Below are positions 1 through 8,498 of a stretch of 64,000 bases of DNA, piece after piece. Source of the DNA: Gammaproteobacteria bacterium (lineage in GTDB: Bacteria; Pseudomonadota; Gammaproteobacteria; SZUA-229); contig JADGFA010000008.1 in NCBI GenBank assembly GCA_016744065.1, positions 1 through 64,000 of the forward strand, in the 5' to 3' direction. Position numbers and translations under genes: made by a program. A model generated the notes under the pieces. That model had not been told where the DNA came from. It saw only the letters and a list, made by a program, of their open reading frames with translations, and ran no database searches. How positions within the stretch are numbered: position 1 is the stretch's first letter; every line of letters starts with the position of its first letter.

Positions 1-2
1 TG

Positions 3-175
3 TATAAGTTGAAAATATTGAATAATTTTATTATTCCTCAAGATTATATAAGTTTATAGATATGCACGATGTTATATGTTTTTTATCAGTCGCCAGAAAT
101 AAATTTTGATATAGATATTGTTTCTGAGTTGTCTACATTAGGATATCTCTTGATGTAGATGTTGTTTTGGAATAA
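3..175 (+). pseudogene. Possible C-terminal remnant of a DUF4279-like protein, frameshifted
   Basis: Reading frame 3 is open from base 60, just after a TAG at 57-59, and gives a peptide ending ...VSELSTLG. If one base is restored after the GGA codon near 141-143, the reading continues as ISLDVDVVLE and then stops with TAA at 173-175. That joined C-terminus has the pattern I remember for DUF4279 proteins: a short helix followed by an 'LxxLG-hydrophobic-LDxD' final strand. The in-frame TAG and the frameshift suggest a decayed gene. The family call rests on memory of the consensus only. It could also be chance in AT-rich DNA or a sequencing error, and the gene would in any case start outside the window. 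Confidence 0.3.
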
Positions 176-256
176 AGGTTTTTTGTTCTTTAGATTTAGT
201 GAAAATATAATTAGGCCGATCAATGTTTATTTTTTTATCAAATAAATAAAAAATAT

Positions 257-2791
257 TTATTGTTGTAAGGTATGTTGGATTTGTATGCGTCCCCATAAAT
301 CTAGATCTTGATTGTCAGCCATGTTAATAACAAGTACTTTTAGATATGTGTTAATTGAATAACAGTATTCATTAGGAGTTGGATTGGTTAATAGTGAGCT
401 TATTAGGCGATACATTGACGCTAAGAGCATAAGTTCTATGTCATCTGAACTAAAATTCAAGCCATTTTTATGGCTTTTAACAAAATCATCAAATATTTGT
501 TGTTCGTTTTTATTTAAATTATTTCCAGTTATAAGTTTGTGGTTTATTAAGTTATCCCTAAATATTTGGTCTCTATAAGAAACGCCTGATCCAAAAAGGT
601 AAGTTCTGAGATTTGAATAGTCGGAAAGAGAGCATGTGTGGTGGTTATTTGTTTTTAGAAATAATTCTGGTGTATAGCAATTAATGATATCATTAAATAA
701 TTTATCTTGAAAGTTTTTCATGTCAATTATTCTGAATTTTGAATTAATGTTTAATGCAGTTGATTTTATTCGTTTTTTAAGTTCTTCTGATATTTTTTGT
801 TTGATTTTTATAAATTTATAAGAATTTGGTTGTGATATTGATAAACCACGAAGTTCTTCTACAATAGTGTCATCATGTATTTTTTTCTCGATTCTGTAAT
901 GAGCGGATAAGGGTTTGAATGAACCGTTGTCATCTATGTTTTCGATTTGATTTGCTTCTTTCTTAAAAAATATATTTAATTGAGTGAAAAAATTATTAAT
1001 TTCATTTTCATCTAGTCCAACAACATCATTATCACGAATATTTCGTTTATTTAATTTCCCTACTATATGTTCGTATTCTGTTTTTGATACAGGTTCTTCT
1101 GAGAATGTGTCGCCGTACCTGAGGCGCATTAGTGCTAAGTAAAGAGTTGCATGTGCTTCAAAGTGTTTGTTTTTATGATTTTTTATTGTATCCCAAAATC
1201 GATCTATTAATAATGGGTTTATGAATATGTTTGATCCAATATGTTTCCATGCTATTAGTTCTAGGCAGGTTTTATATTGATTTTTTCTTATGAATGATTT
1301 AAATACAGTTGAAGCGTCTTTAATTAAGCAGCAATAAAAAAACACAATATCAATGTTTTTTCTTTGGTAAAATAGTTCTTCATTTGGTGGGTTTGAACTG
1401 TCTTTAAGTGTGAGTTCGAATATGTGTTTTGCACATAGGTGATCACCAATTGATTTATGAATGAACTCTAGTTTATTTGAATCGTGAATTAGTAGCCCTG
1501 TCATTCTTAGGTATGAAATAACCTCAGAGGGATTTTTAAAGGAAGAGAAATTGAATATATCAATTTGGTTTTTAATGTATTCCTTTGTTTTTTTTAAGCT
1601 AAATTTTGAATTTACTGTGTCAAATGATATTTGACACAACGTGCTAGTTAAAAAATTAGGCGTTCCATTTTCATTGTTTTTAAGCTTTCTTTTTACTGCT
1701 AATGAAATAAAAGATGATATTAGTTTGTCTCTGTGTTCAGGAAGGTCTTTTTTTTTCTCTCTTAGTCGAATCATTAGTGTTAAAAGGAATGGGATTTTTG
1801 CCATTCTATATATAGCATTATTATTTATTATTCTTTCTCTAAAGTCGATGTATTCTTTGGTGTAATTGGATTCACCATGTATTTTTAGCAATGTTTTCTT
1901 TATCATAGATTCAATAGCCTGAATGTCTAGAGAATTTATTCTGTAGTGAAAGTCTTTATGTTGATGATAGCTTGTGTTAATGGGTAGGGAGCCAGGTCTT
2001 CCAGTAATTACTATTATAAGATTTGGGTTTTCTGTTTTTAAATCTCGTAGTAGTGATATTATTTTATCTGAATTGTTGTTATTATTTAGTTCGTCAAAGC
2101 CATCTAGTAGTAAAAGGCATTTTCTGGATAAAGTTTTTTTTAATTCACAAGTTGATACTTTTAGTCCCTTTTTTCGAAAACAAAAATGTAGTGAAGCTAT
2201 TAGTTTTTTCCCTGTTTTGCTTAAAAATAATTCATAAGATGTAAAGTCGTCTTCACTGGTATTTAGGTATTTTTCAATATCGTTAGCTTGCATTAATAGT
2301 GCAGTATTTATTTGTAAGCTGTTATTTGTTACTAAGTAACCTAAAAATCTTAAGAAATTTGTTTTGCCATATCCGGCTTTTCCTTCGATTATAACTAGCT
2401 GCTGTAATATGGTTTTATTTTCAATTATGTCGATAATGCTCTCGATAGGCGTTTTATTGTTAATGTCTTCATCTAGATCATTAATTAATGAAAAATATGG
2501 GTTTTCGTATAAGTCATTAAAGCTAATTGTTTTATTACTCTTAATGACATCATCTAGAAGATCATGTTTGAAAACAAATTCTTGCTTATTATATGAGGTG
2601 AGTTTGGGTTTGAAATATCCGTTAAGTATTAAGAAGTTAAATATTTGAGGGAATATATTAATATCTCTAATAAATTCATATTTTTTATAAATAGTTGGGT
2701 AAGCAGGTATTATAAAAAAAACTACTATCATAGAACCAATAAAGGGGTTGTTTGTGAATATGTAATTGTATAGATCCGTAAGAATTGTCAT
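257..2791 (-). CDS. Membrane-anchored NACHT-domain NTPase, candidate STAND anti-phage protein
   Basis: 844 residues starting from ATG at 2791; a TTG one codon upstream is also possible. GGAT lies about nine bases ahead of the ATG. A hydrophobic segment at about residues 16-32 predicts one N-terminal membrane helix. A P-loop GKAGYGKT lies near residue 137, a Walker B block CLLLLDGFDEL near 225, and a TGRPG sensor-like motif follows near 260. This order and the 'DGxDE' form are typical of NACHT ATPases of the STAND class. The C-terminal half of about 500 residues is probably helical, and I see no clear leucine-rich, TPR or WD repeats. Bacterial NACHT proteins include anti-phage defence proteins, so defence is an inference here. 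No separate effector domain is recognisable, so the membrane helix might be the effector. The gene is far richer in A+T than its core neighbours, it stands alone, and it lies on the 3' side of tRNA-Leu, which suggests horizontal transfer. Confidence 0.85.
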   Translation of the reverse strand: MTILTDLYNYIFTNNPFIGSMIVVFFIIPAYPTIYKKYEFIRDINIFPQIFNFLILNGYFKPKLTSYNKQEFVFKHDLLDDVIKSNKTISFNDLYENPYFSLINDLDEDINNKTPIESIIDIIENKTILQQLVIIEGKAGYGKTNFLRFLGYLVTNNSLQINTALLMQANDIEKYLNTSEDDFTSYELFLSKTGKKLIASLHFCFRKKGLKVSTCELKKTLSRKCLLLLDGFDELNNNNNSDKIISLLRDLKTENPNLIIVITGRPGSLPINTSYHQHKDFHYRINSLDIQAIESMIKKTLLKIHGESNYTKEYIDFRERIINNNAIYRMAKIPFLLTLMIRLREKKKDLPEHRDKLISSFISLAVKRKLKNNENGTPNFLTSTLCQISFDTVNSKFSLKKTKEYIKNQIDIFNFSSFKNPSEVISYLRMTGLLIHDSNKLEFIHKSIGDHLCAKHIFELTLKDSSNPPNEELFYQRKNIDIVFFYCCLIKDASTVFKSFIRKNQYKTCLELIAWKHIGSNIFINPLLIDRFWDTIKNHKNKHFEAHATLYLALMRLRYGDTFSEEPVSKTEYEHIVGKLNKRNIRDNDVVGLDENEINNFFTQLNIFFKKEANQIENIDDNGSFKPLSAHYRIEKKIHDDTIVEELRGLSISQPNSYKFIKIKQKISEELKKRIKSTALNINSKFRIIDMKNFQDKLFNDIINCYTPELFLKTNNHHTCSLSDYSNLRTYLFGSGVSYRDQIFRDNLINHKLITGNNLNKNEQQIFDDFVKSHKNGLNFSSDDIELMLLASMYRLISSLLTNPTPNEYCYSINTYLKVLVINMADNQDLDLWGRIQIQHTLQQ

Positions 2792-3686
2792 CAAGGTGTA
2801 TCCAAATTGATATGTTTAATTCGTAATTTGTATATGAAGTCAGTTCTATTTTTTTGTTCTAATATTAATATAAGAAATGACTTATGAGGTGATTTTGAGT
2901 GTTTTTCATCCATGATTATTATTTTTTATTAAATATCCCTGTCGTTTGGTAGTAATCTTTCTTTTCAAGCTCATGAGTGTATGTTTGATTTGTGACTTGA
3001 TATTAAAATTAAAATTATATTAATGCAAGATCTATAGGTTCTTCCCAACGCTTGAAGAGGCTAGGGCCATTCGCTGTGCATTTTTTCTTTTAGTACAGAA
3101 CTTAAAAACGCATTTCTATTTTATTTTTTGATGAAAAAGGTTGTTTCTGTTGGATGGGATTAATTAAAATGAACGCTGAAAGCGGGCAGGAACGTATTAC
3201 TGTTAAATTGCATCATAACTTAAGCTAAAGCAGTGAAAAATTACATTGTGTTTTGAATCGTCTAATCGTTTATTAATATTAATTATTTCATTTAAGATCA
3301 ATATTCAATATAAATAGCGGGTCAGATTTGTGTGTAATTTAATATATCACGGATATTGAGGCTGCATGTTTCTGATTTGTTTATTACGGTTCTTGTATTA
3401 GCATTATTGTGTGAATTAGTAGGTTTGATTTCTGCCTATTATTGCGCGTTAAGTATTATCAATATAATTCATCTTAATTGTGATAGTGGCTTGGGGGAGA
3501 CCGCTGACAAGTCTTGTATTGTGTAGATTAGGTTATTGTTTAAAAGGTAGTAGTAATGCCCTGTCTTAATGTAGAACATGTGACTTTTGTTACTGTGAAT
3601 TATTTCACTTTGTACCTCATATCCACATTTGAAATTAACTTTTGGAAATAATCCTTTACCCCTAACAATACCCTAAAATTAGAAAA
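2792..3686. other. AT-rich non-coding stretch between NACHT gene and tRNA-Leu
   Basis: About 0.9 kb without a convincing gene on either strand. Only very short open frames occur, for example 19 codons from 3168. No tRNA-end duplication, integrase fragment or terminal inverted repeat could be found by eye. The right edge lies directly against the encoded CCA of tRNA-Leu. The promoter of the NACHT gene should lie in the first part, but no box was clear enough to name. Confidence 0.6.
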
Positions 3687-3773
3687 TGGTACCAGTGGCC
3701 GGACTTGAACCGGCACTCTATTGCTAGAACCGGATTTTGAATCCGGCGTGTCTACCAATTCCACCACACTGGC
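3687..3773 (-). tRNA. tRNA-Leu (anticodon CAA)
   Basis: The reverse complement folds as a complete 87-nt class II tRNA. The acceptor arm GCCAGTG pairs with CACTGGT, followed by discriminator A and an encoded CCA. The anticodon arm CCGGA/TCCGG carries loop TTCAAAA with anticodon CAA, which reads UUG codons. A long variable arm, typical of leucine tRNAs, and a TTCAAGT T-loop are present. The 3' end points toward the AT-rich left end that carries the NACHT gene, so this tRNA is a plausible integration site. Confidence 0.97.
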
Positions 3774-3850
3774 ATTATGTGAAGTAGGCGCTATTGTAAT
3801 GATTTTTGCCTGATGAGCAAGCCACTTATTACTGTCTGGTTTTGTTATTG

Positions 3851-3863
3851 CCTGCGTGGCAGG
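3851..3863 (-). terminator. Small hairpin downstream of yciI
   Basis: CCTGC and GCAGG enclose a three-base loop 10 nt beyond the yciI stop codon. There is no proper T-run, so termination is only a possibility. Confidence 0.3.
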
Positions 3864-3873
3864 GGGGCAGCTA

Positions 3874-4179
3874 TTAACTGGAGGGGAAAACCTTTTTGAA
3901 GGGTTTTACATTAACCTGTTTGTAGACACCTGCTGCTATATAGGGGTCAGCGTCGGCCCAGTCCTGTGCTTCGCTAAGGGAGGTAAATTCAGCCACGACC
4001 AGGCTACCACTGAAACCGGCCTCTCCTGGGTCATTGCTGTCGATGCAGGGGTGGGGACCGGCCAGAATAAGTCGGCCTTCGTTTTGTAGCTGTTCGAGTC
4101 TGGCCAGGTGATCTGGGCGCGCTTTGAGGCGAGCCTGTAAGCTGTTATCTATATCTTGTGAAATAATGGCGTAAAGCAT
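3874..4179 (-). CDS. yciI: YciI family protein
   Basis: 101 residues, the normal length for the YciI family, which has a ferredoxin-like alpha/beta fold related to muconolactone isomerase. The N-terminus [10 protein letters not shown], the segment [17 protein letters not shown], the AGPHP motif with its conserved His, and the SLxEAxxWADADPY block are family signatures. The His-Asp pair is thought to form an active-site-like pocket, but the substrate is unknown. The start ATG is 12 nt after the yciB stop, so both are probably one transcript. The yciB/yciI/yciO neighbourhood is also seen in enteric bacteria. Confidence 0.92.
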   Translation of the reverse strand: MLYAIISQDIDNSLQARLKARPDHLARLEQLQNEGRLILAGPHPCIDSNDPGEAGFSGSLVVAEFTSLSEAQDWADADPYIAAGVYKQVNVKPFKKVFPSS

Positions 4180-4191
4180 AATGGTCTTTCC

Positions 4192-4854
4192 CTAGCTTTC
4201 GTCAGACGGGTTGTTAAGGTCTTTATTGTTATCGCCAGGTTCTTCCATGTATTTTGACAGGTAAAGCGCCTGTGCGATAACGAATATCAGGGTTAAGCCC
4301 ATTAAACCAAATAGTTTAAAGTCCACCCAGAAATCCATACGGGTTTTTTCGTCCAGATCGATTGCGTAGTAAAAAGCGACATATAAATTGGCAAAGCCAC
4401 TGATAATAAAAAAAACAACCCATGACATATTGAGTTTAAACCAGATCGAATCGGGCAGGTTGATTTGCCCACCCATCATACGGTGCACCAGGCTTTGTTT
4501 GCCAACAAACTGACTAATCAGGAAGGCACCGGCAAATACCCAGTTTAGAACGGTGGGTTTCCACTGAATGAAAGCCGGGTCACCGAAGGCGATGGTTATG
4601 CCGCCAAGGCCTGAAATAAGTACCAGAGAAAAGATATGCATGCGTTCAAAACGCCTGTGTTTTAGCCAGAAGCCGCCGACCTGAATAAAACTGGCAGCTA
4701 TGGCAATACCGGTAGCAATGATTGTTGCGGTAATGACTTCAGGTTGTGTGGGGTCTAACCAGCCGCCCACAGGCGTATTTTCAGCAATAAAGCTGGCGTT
4801 GTGGTAGCCAAGAAAGAAAAGAATAATGGGGGCGAGATCGTAAAATATTTTCAT
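4192..4854 (-). CDS. yciB: Inner membrane septation protein A (YciB/IspZ family)
   Basis: 220 residues of mostly hydrophobic sequence with about five membrane helices. The start MKIFYDLAPIILFF, the central segment WKPTVLNWVFAGAFL, the loop following it and the WVDFKLFG block are diagnostic for YciB (IspZ). The protein is an inner-membrane component connected with cell-envelope integrity and normal cell division. The C-terminal tail (KYMEEPGDNN and on) is polar and likely cytoplasmic. It is the first gene of the two-gene minus unit with yciI. Its 5' end faces yciO, with a divergent promoter region of about 190 bp between them. Confidence 0.93.
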   Translation of the reverse strand: MKIFYDLAPIILFFLGYHNASFIAENTPVGGWLDPTQPEVITATIIATGIAIAASFIQVGGFWLKHRRFERMHIFSLVLISGLGGITIAFGDPAFIQWKPTVLNWVFAGAFLISQFVGKQSLVHRMMGGQINLPDSIWFKLNMSWVVFFIISGFANLYVAFYYAIDLDEKTRMDFWVDFKLFGLMGLTLIFVIAQALYLSKYMEEPGDNNKDLNNPSDES

Positions 4855-5047
4855 GTGAGCCGTTTATCAAAAAATCAGTCGCGAGATTAGCACGAAAATG
4901 GTTGTGCTGTTAATAGCCGGTAGTGAGATTCATTCCCGAGTAAATGAGGCTGACACGGGTCTCTTGCTAGTGTTGTTGGCCTGATTGCTAATTAAGCCCA
5001 AGTTTTGCTTTGCCTTATCATCACTTTACGTCAAAATACGCCCCCTT

Positions 5048-5668
5048 ATGAGTCAGTTTTTTGAAATTCACCCAGAAAATCCGCAGAAGCGGCTAATTCA
5101 CCAGACCGTTGAGATTATCGATAATGGCGGTGTGGTGGTCTATCCTACGGATTCCAGTTACGCCATAGGTTGCCACCTGGGTGATAAATCGGCTATGGAA
5201 AAAATTCGACGTATTCGTCGGGTTGATGATAAACACCATTTTACGCTGGTGTGCAGTGATCTGTCTGAAATTGCAACCTATGCAAAAGTCAGTGATTCAG
5301 ATTATCGCTTACTGAAATCACTGACGCCGGGCCCCTATACTTTTTTGCTAAAAGCGACCCATGAAGTGCCGCGGCGGTTAATGCATCCGAAACGCCGTAT
5401 GATTGGTATAAGAGTGGTGGATAATCCTGTTGTAAGGGCAATGTTAGATGAGCTGGGGCAACCTATTATGAGCTCAACACTGATTATGCCTGATAATGAT
5501 ATGCCGGAAACCGATGCTCATGATATTCGTGAAAAGCTGGAGCATCAGGTCGACCTGATTGTTGATGGAGGTAATTGTGGTTTTGAGGCAACTACGGTCA
5601 TCAATATGGTAGAGACTCCACCGGTGATTGTGCGTGAAGGCAAGGGTGTGGATCATGGGCTGGATTAG
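5048..5668 (+). CDS. yciO: YciO family protein (Sua5/YciO/YrdC fold)
   Basis: 206 residues from ATG 5048. The frame is open upstream to 4985, but MSQFFEIHPENPQKR matches the known YciO N-terminus, so the internal ATG was chosen. The family motifs are VVYPTDSSYAIGC, the KIRRIRR helix, TPGPYTFLLKAT and the PRRLMHPKRRMIGIRV block. YrdC/Sua5 members make threonylcarbamoyl-AMP for the t6A modification of tRNA. YciO is a paralogue whose physiological role is less certain, so RNA binding or related chemistry is all that can be inferred. It is first in a plus-strand run with the site-2 protease gene, six nt downstream. Confidence 0.93.
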   Translation: MSQFFEIHPENPQKRLIHQTVEIIDNGGVVVYPTDSSYAIGCHLGDKSAMEKIRRIRRVDDKHHFTLVCSDLSEIATYAKVSDSDYRLLKSLTPGPYTFLLKATHEVPRRLMHPKRRMIGIRVVDNPVVRAMLDELGQPIMSSTLIMPDNDMPETDAHDIREKLEHQVDLIVDGGNCGFEATTVINMVETPPVIVREGKGVDHGLD

Positions 5669-5674
5669 GTATTA

Positions 5675-6319
5675 ATGGAACTTATTTATAAAATTATACT
5701 GGCTTTGCCCCCTGTGATTACCGCTATTACGCTTCATGAGGCAGCACATGGCTGGGTTGCGTCTAAACTGGGTGATTCTACGGCAAGAGATTTAGGTCGA
5801 ATAACGGCTAACCCTGTCAAACATATTGATCCTGTTGGTACGGTGTTAATGCCGATCATTATGATTGTTACCATAGGTATGGCATTTGGTTATGCGAAGC
5901 CTGTTCCTGTTGATGTGCGTAATTTTGAGCATCCGCAAAAAGATATGGCCCTGGTTGCGCTTGCCGGGCCGGTTTCAAACTTTTTTATGGCTATATTCTG
6001 GGCGTTTGTGCTGATGCTGTCTTATAAGGTTATGCCCCCTGGTGAATTAAGTGATGGCGGGCAATATATGGCGGGTATTGGTGTCATTATTAATGTTGTG
6101 TTGATGGTGATTAATTTACTGCCCTTGCTACCTCTGGATGGAGGGCGTGTGCTTATGGGGGTTTTGCCGTTTAAATGGGCGGTTATTTTTGTGCGCACTG
6201 AACGATATGGGCTGTGGCTGGTTATTTTGCTTTTATTCACGGGAATTCTGGATAAAATACTCATGCCCATAGTAGAGATGGTACAGAAAAATTTATTGGG
6301 TCTTTTCGGTCTGGGTTAA
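5675..6319 (+). CDS. Site-2 protease family membrane metallopeptidase (M50)
   Basis: 214 residues with about five or six membrane helices. The zinc-binding motif HEAAH lies in the first helix at residues 21-25, and the second metal-ligand motif is the LLPLDGG segment near residue 155, matching the short bacterial M50B peptidases. There is no PDZ domain, unlike RseP, so it is the small 'YwhC-like' form. Substrates are unknown. The gene commonly sits between a YciO/YrdC gene and trpS or scpA in proteobacteria, and here the gap to yciO is six nt, which suggests one operon. Confidence 0.92.
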   Translation: MELIYKIILALPPVITAITLHEAAHGWVASKLGDSTARDLGRITANPVKHIDPVGTVLMPIIMIVTIGMAFGYAKPVPVDVRNFEHPQKDMALVALAGPVSNFFMAIFWAFVLMLSYKVMPPGELSDGGQYMAGIGVIINVVLMVINLLPLLPLDGGRVLMGVLPFKWAVIFVRTERYGLWLVILLLFTGILDKILMPIVEMVQKNLLGLFGLG

Positions 6320-6373
6320 TTGTAGGTGCATTTATTAAGGCCATAGCTAATTGCCTGGTTTTTAGGAGAAATT

Positions 6374-7588
6374 TTGAGTTCAGTTCTAACGCAACATCAA
6401 CGCGTGTTATCCGGTATGCGACCCACAGGGTTGCTTCACCTCGGTCATTATCATGGGGTTTTAAAAAACTGGGTTAAATTACAGCATGAGTATGAGTGCT
6501 TCTTTTTTGTCGCTGACTGGCATGCACTCACTACGCACTATGATGATCCACGGATTATTGCTGAAAGCACATATGATATGGTAATAGACTGGCTGGCAGC
6601 AGGTGTAAGCCCTGGTTCGTCTAAAATTTTTATACAGTCTCGTGTGCCCGAGCATGCAGAGTTACATTTGCTGCTTTCTATGATTACACCGCTTAGCTGG
6701 CTTGAGCGAGTACCAACATATAAAGATCAGCAGGAAGCACTTAAAGAAAAAGACCTGGCAACATATGGTTTTCTGGGTTATCCCTTACTGCAATCGGCAG
6801 ATATTTTAGTGTATAAAGCAGGCCAGGTGCCTGTGGGTGAAGATCAGGTTGCGCATGTTGAACTTACACGTGAAGTTGCGCGGCGCTTTAACCATATTTA
6901 CGGCCGTGAGCCAGGGTTTGAAGAAAAAGCAGAAGCAGCGATTAAAAAAATGGGTAAAAAAGATGCCCGGCTTTATCGTGATTTACGTAAACGTTATACC
7001 GAGCAGGGTGACCAACAGGCGTTAGATGTGGCTCAGGCACTGCTGGAAAATCAGCAGAATATTTCGCTGGGCGATCGCGAGCGTTTATTTGGCTATCTGG
7101 AAGGTTCAGGCAAAATAATTTTACCTGAGCCTCAGGCATTGCTGACGCCTGCATCTAAGATGCCCGGTTTAGATGGGCGTAAGATGTCCAAGTCTTATAA
7201 TAATGCGATATCACTGCGTGAATCTGTAGATGATATAGATAAAAAAATTCGTACCATGCCAACAGATACCAATCGTGTGCGACGTACTGATCCAGGTGAT
7301 CCTGGACGCTGCCCAGTCTGGCAGTTACATGAAGTATACTCCGAAGATAAAACTAAAGAATGGGTTCAGGAAGGTTGCACCTCAGCGGGTATAGGTTGCG
7401 TTGATTGTAAACGGCCTGTTATCGAAGCTATGATAGCTGAGCTTAAACCTATTCGTGAGAGGGCTAAAGACTATACTGATGACCCATCGGCGGTGAAAGC
7501 GATCATTGATGAAGGCTGTGAGGCGGCAAGAGATGTTGCCCGTGATACACTGGATGAGATACGCAAGGAAATGTGCCTAAGTCGATAA
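6374..7588 (+). CDS. trpS: Tryptophan--tRNA ligase
   Basis: 404 residues. The start codon is TTG at 6374, preceded by AGGAGA at about five bases. There is no upstream ATG in frame, and the protein begins MSSVLTQHQRVLSGMRPTG, which places the HIGH-like motif LHLGH at the usual depth. KMSKS is present in the segment GLDGRKMSKSYNN. It activates tryptophan and charges tRNA-Trp in the cytoplasm. It is longer than the 334-residue E. coli enzyme because of an internal insertion (about residues 175-235, with the QGDQQALDVAQALLENQQ stretch). That is the long TrpS type seen in several gammaproteobacteria such as Pseudomonas. It belongs to the run yciO to scpB. Confidence 0.97.
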   Translation: MSSVLTQHQRVLSGMRPTGLLHLGHYHGVLKNWVKLQHEYECFFFVADWHALTTHYDDPRIIAESTYDMVIDWLAAGVSPGSSKIFIQSRVPEHAELHLLLSMITPLSWLERVPTYKDQQEALKEKDLATYGFLGYPLLQSADILVYKAGQVPVGEDQVAHVELTREVARRFNHIYGREPGFEEKAEAAIKKMGKKDARLYRDLRKRYTEQGDQQALDVAQALLENQQNISLGDRERLFGYLEGSGKIILPEPQALLTPASKMPGLDGRKMSKSYNNAISLRESVDDIDKKIRTMPTDTNRVRRTDPGDPGRCPVWQLHEVYSEDKTKEWVQEGCTSAGIGCVDCKRPVIEAMIAELKPIRERAKDYTDDPSAVKAIIDEGCEAARDVARDTLDEIRKEMCLSR

Positions 7589-7628
7589 GCTGAACCATTA
7601 TCCCATTAAATTAATATTAGATAATTGA

Positions 7629-8492
7629 ATGAATCAACCTGTTAACACTGCAGAAGACTCGGCATCGAAAGAGCTGCCAGCACAAACTGAAATGCCTTTT
7701 GCGGTGATTCAGGGTGAGCCGCTGGCTATTTTGCCCGAGGATTTATATATTCCGCCAGATGCGCTTGAAGTCTTTATGGAGGCTTTTGAAGGGCCGCTGG
7801 ATTTGCTGTTGTATTTAATTAAACGGCAGAACCTCGATGTGCTGGATATACCGATTGCCAATATCACCAGGCAATACATGCAATACATCGAAATGATGGA
7901 AACCATGCGATTTGAGCTGGCCGCAGAGTACCTGTTAATGGCAGCCATGCTGGCGGAAATAAAGTCACGTATGCTGTTACCGCGCCCTGAATCAGAGGAT
8001 GATGAGAGTGACCCGCGTGCGGAACTGGTGCGTCGCTTACAGGAATATGAGCGTTTTAAGCAGGCGGCAGAAAATCTGGATGAAATTCCACGTCAGGAAC
8101 GTGATAGCTGGGTAGCTAAAGCCGAAGCACCGCCACTTGAATTAACCCGGCCTGACCCCGATGTTGATTTGCGTGAATTACTCGCTGCATTTAAAGATAT
8201 ACTTAATCGGGTTGATATTAGTAGTAGTCACATGATTCAGCGTGAAACTCTATCAATTCGTGAAAAAATGACGGATGTACTGGCTGCTGTGACGGCAGAT
8301 GGGTTTACTGACTTTACCAGTCTGTTTAATTATGAAGAGGGCCGAAAGGGTATTGTTGTAACCTTTATGGCAATATTAGAATTGTTAAAGGGGGCTATGA
8401 TTGACCTGGTTCAGTCTGAATCATTTGCTCCCATTTATATAAAAGCGGCCAGCGATTCAGAGTTGCCGCCTGATCTGGAAATACAAGAATAG
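7629..8492 (+). CDS. scpA: Segregation and condensation protein A (kleisin)
   Basis: 287 residues. The core begins near residue 45 with FEGPLDLLLYLIKRQNLDVLDIPIANITRQY, the classic ScpA block. It is followed by EYLLMAAMLAEIKSRMLLP and a C-terminal winged-helix part (VVTFMAILELLKG). ScpA is the kleisin that bridges the heads of SMC and binds ScpB in the chromosome condensation complex. An N-terminal extension of about 45 acidic/polar residues precedes the conserved core. The scpB start is six nt after the stop, so the two are surely cotranscribed. Confidence 0.96.
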   Translation: MNQPVNTAEDSASKELPAQTEMPFAVIQGEPLAILPEDLYIPPDALEVFMEAFEGPLDLLLYLIKRQNLDVLDIPIANITRQYMQYIEMMETMRFELAAEYLLMAAMLAEIKSRMLLPRPESEDDESDPRAELVRRLQEYERFKQAAENLDEIPRQERDSWVAKAEAPPLELTRPDPDVDLRELLAAFKDILNRVDISSSHMIQRETLSIREKMTDVLAAVTADGFTDFTSLFNYEEGRKGIVVTFMAILELLKGAMIDLVQSESFAPIYIKAASDSELPPDLEIQE

Positions 8493-8498
8493 TTAGTT

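Noticed and set aside
3168-3227. 19-codon frame MNAESGQERITVKLHHNLS in the left non-coding region
   Set aside because: It is too short and no family was recognised. It may be a trace of a lost gene but cannot be supported.
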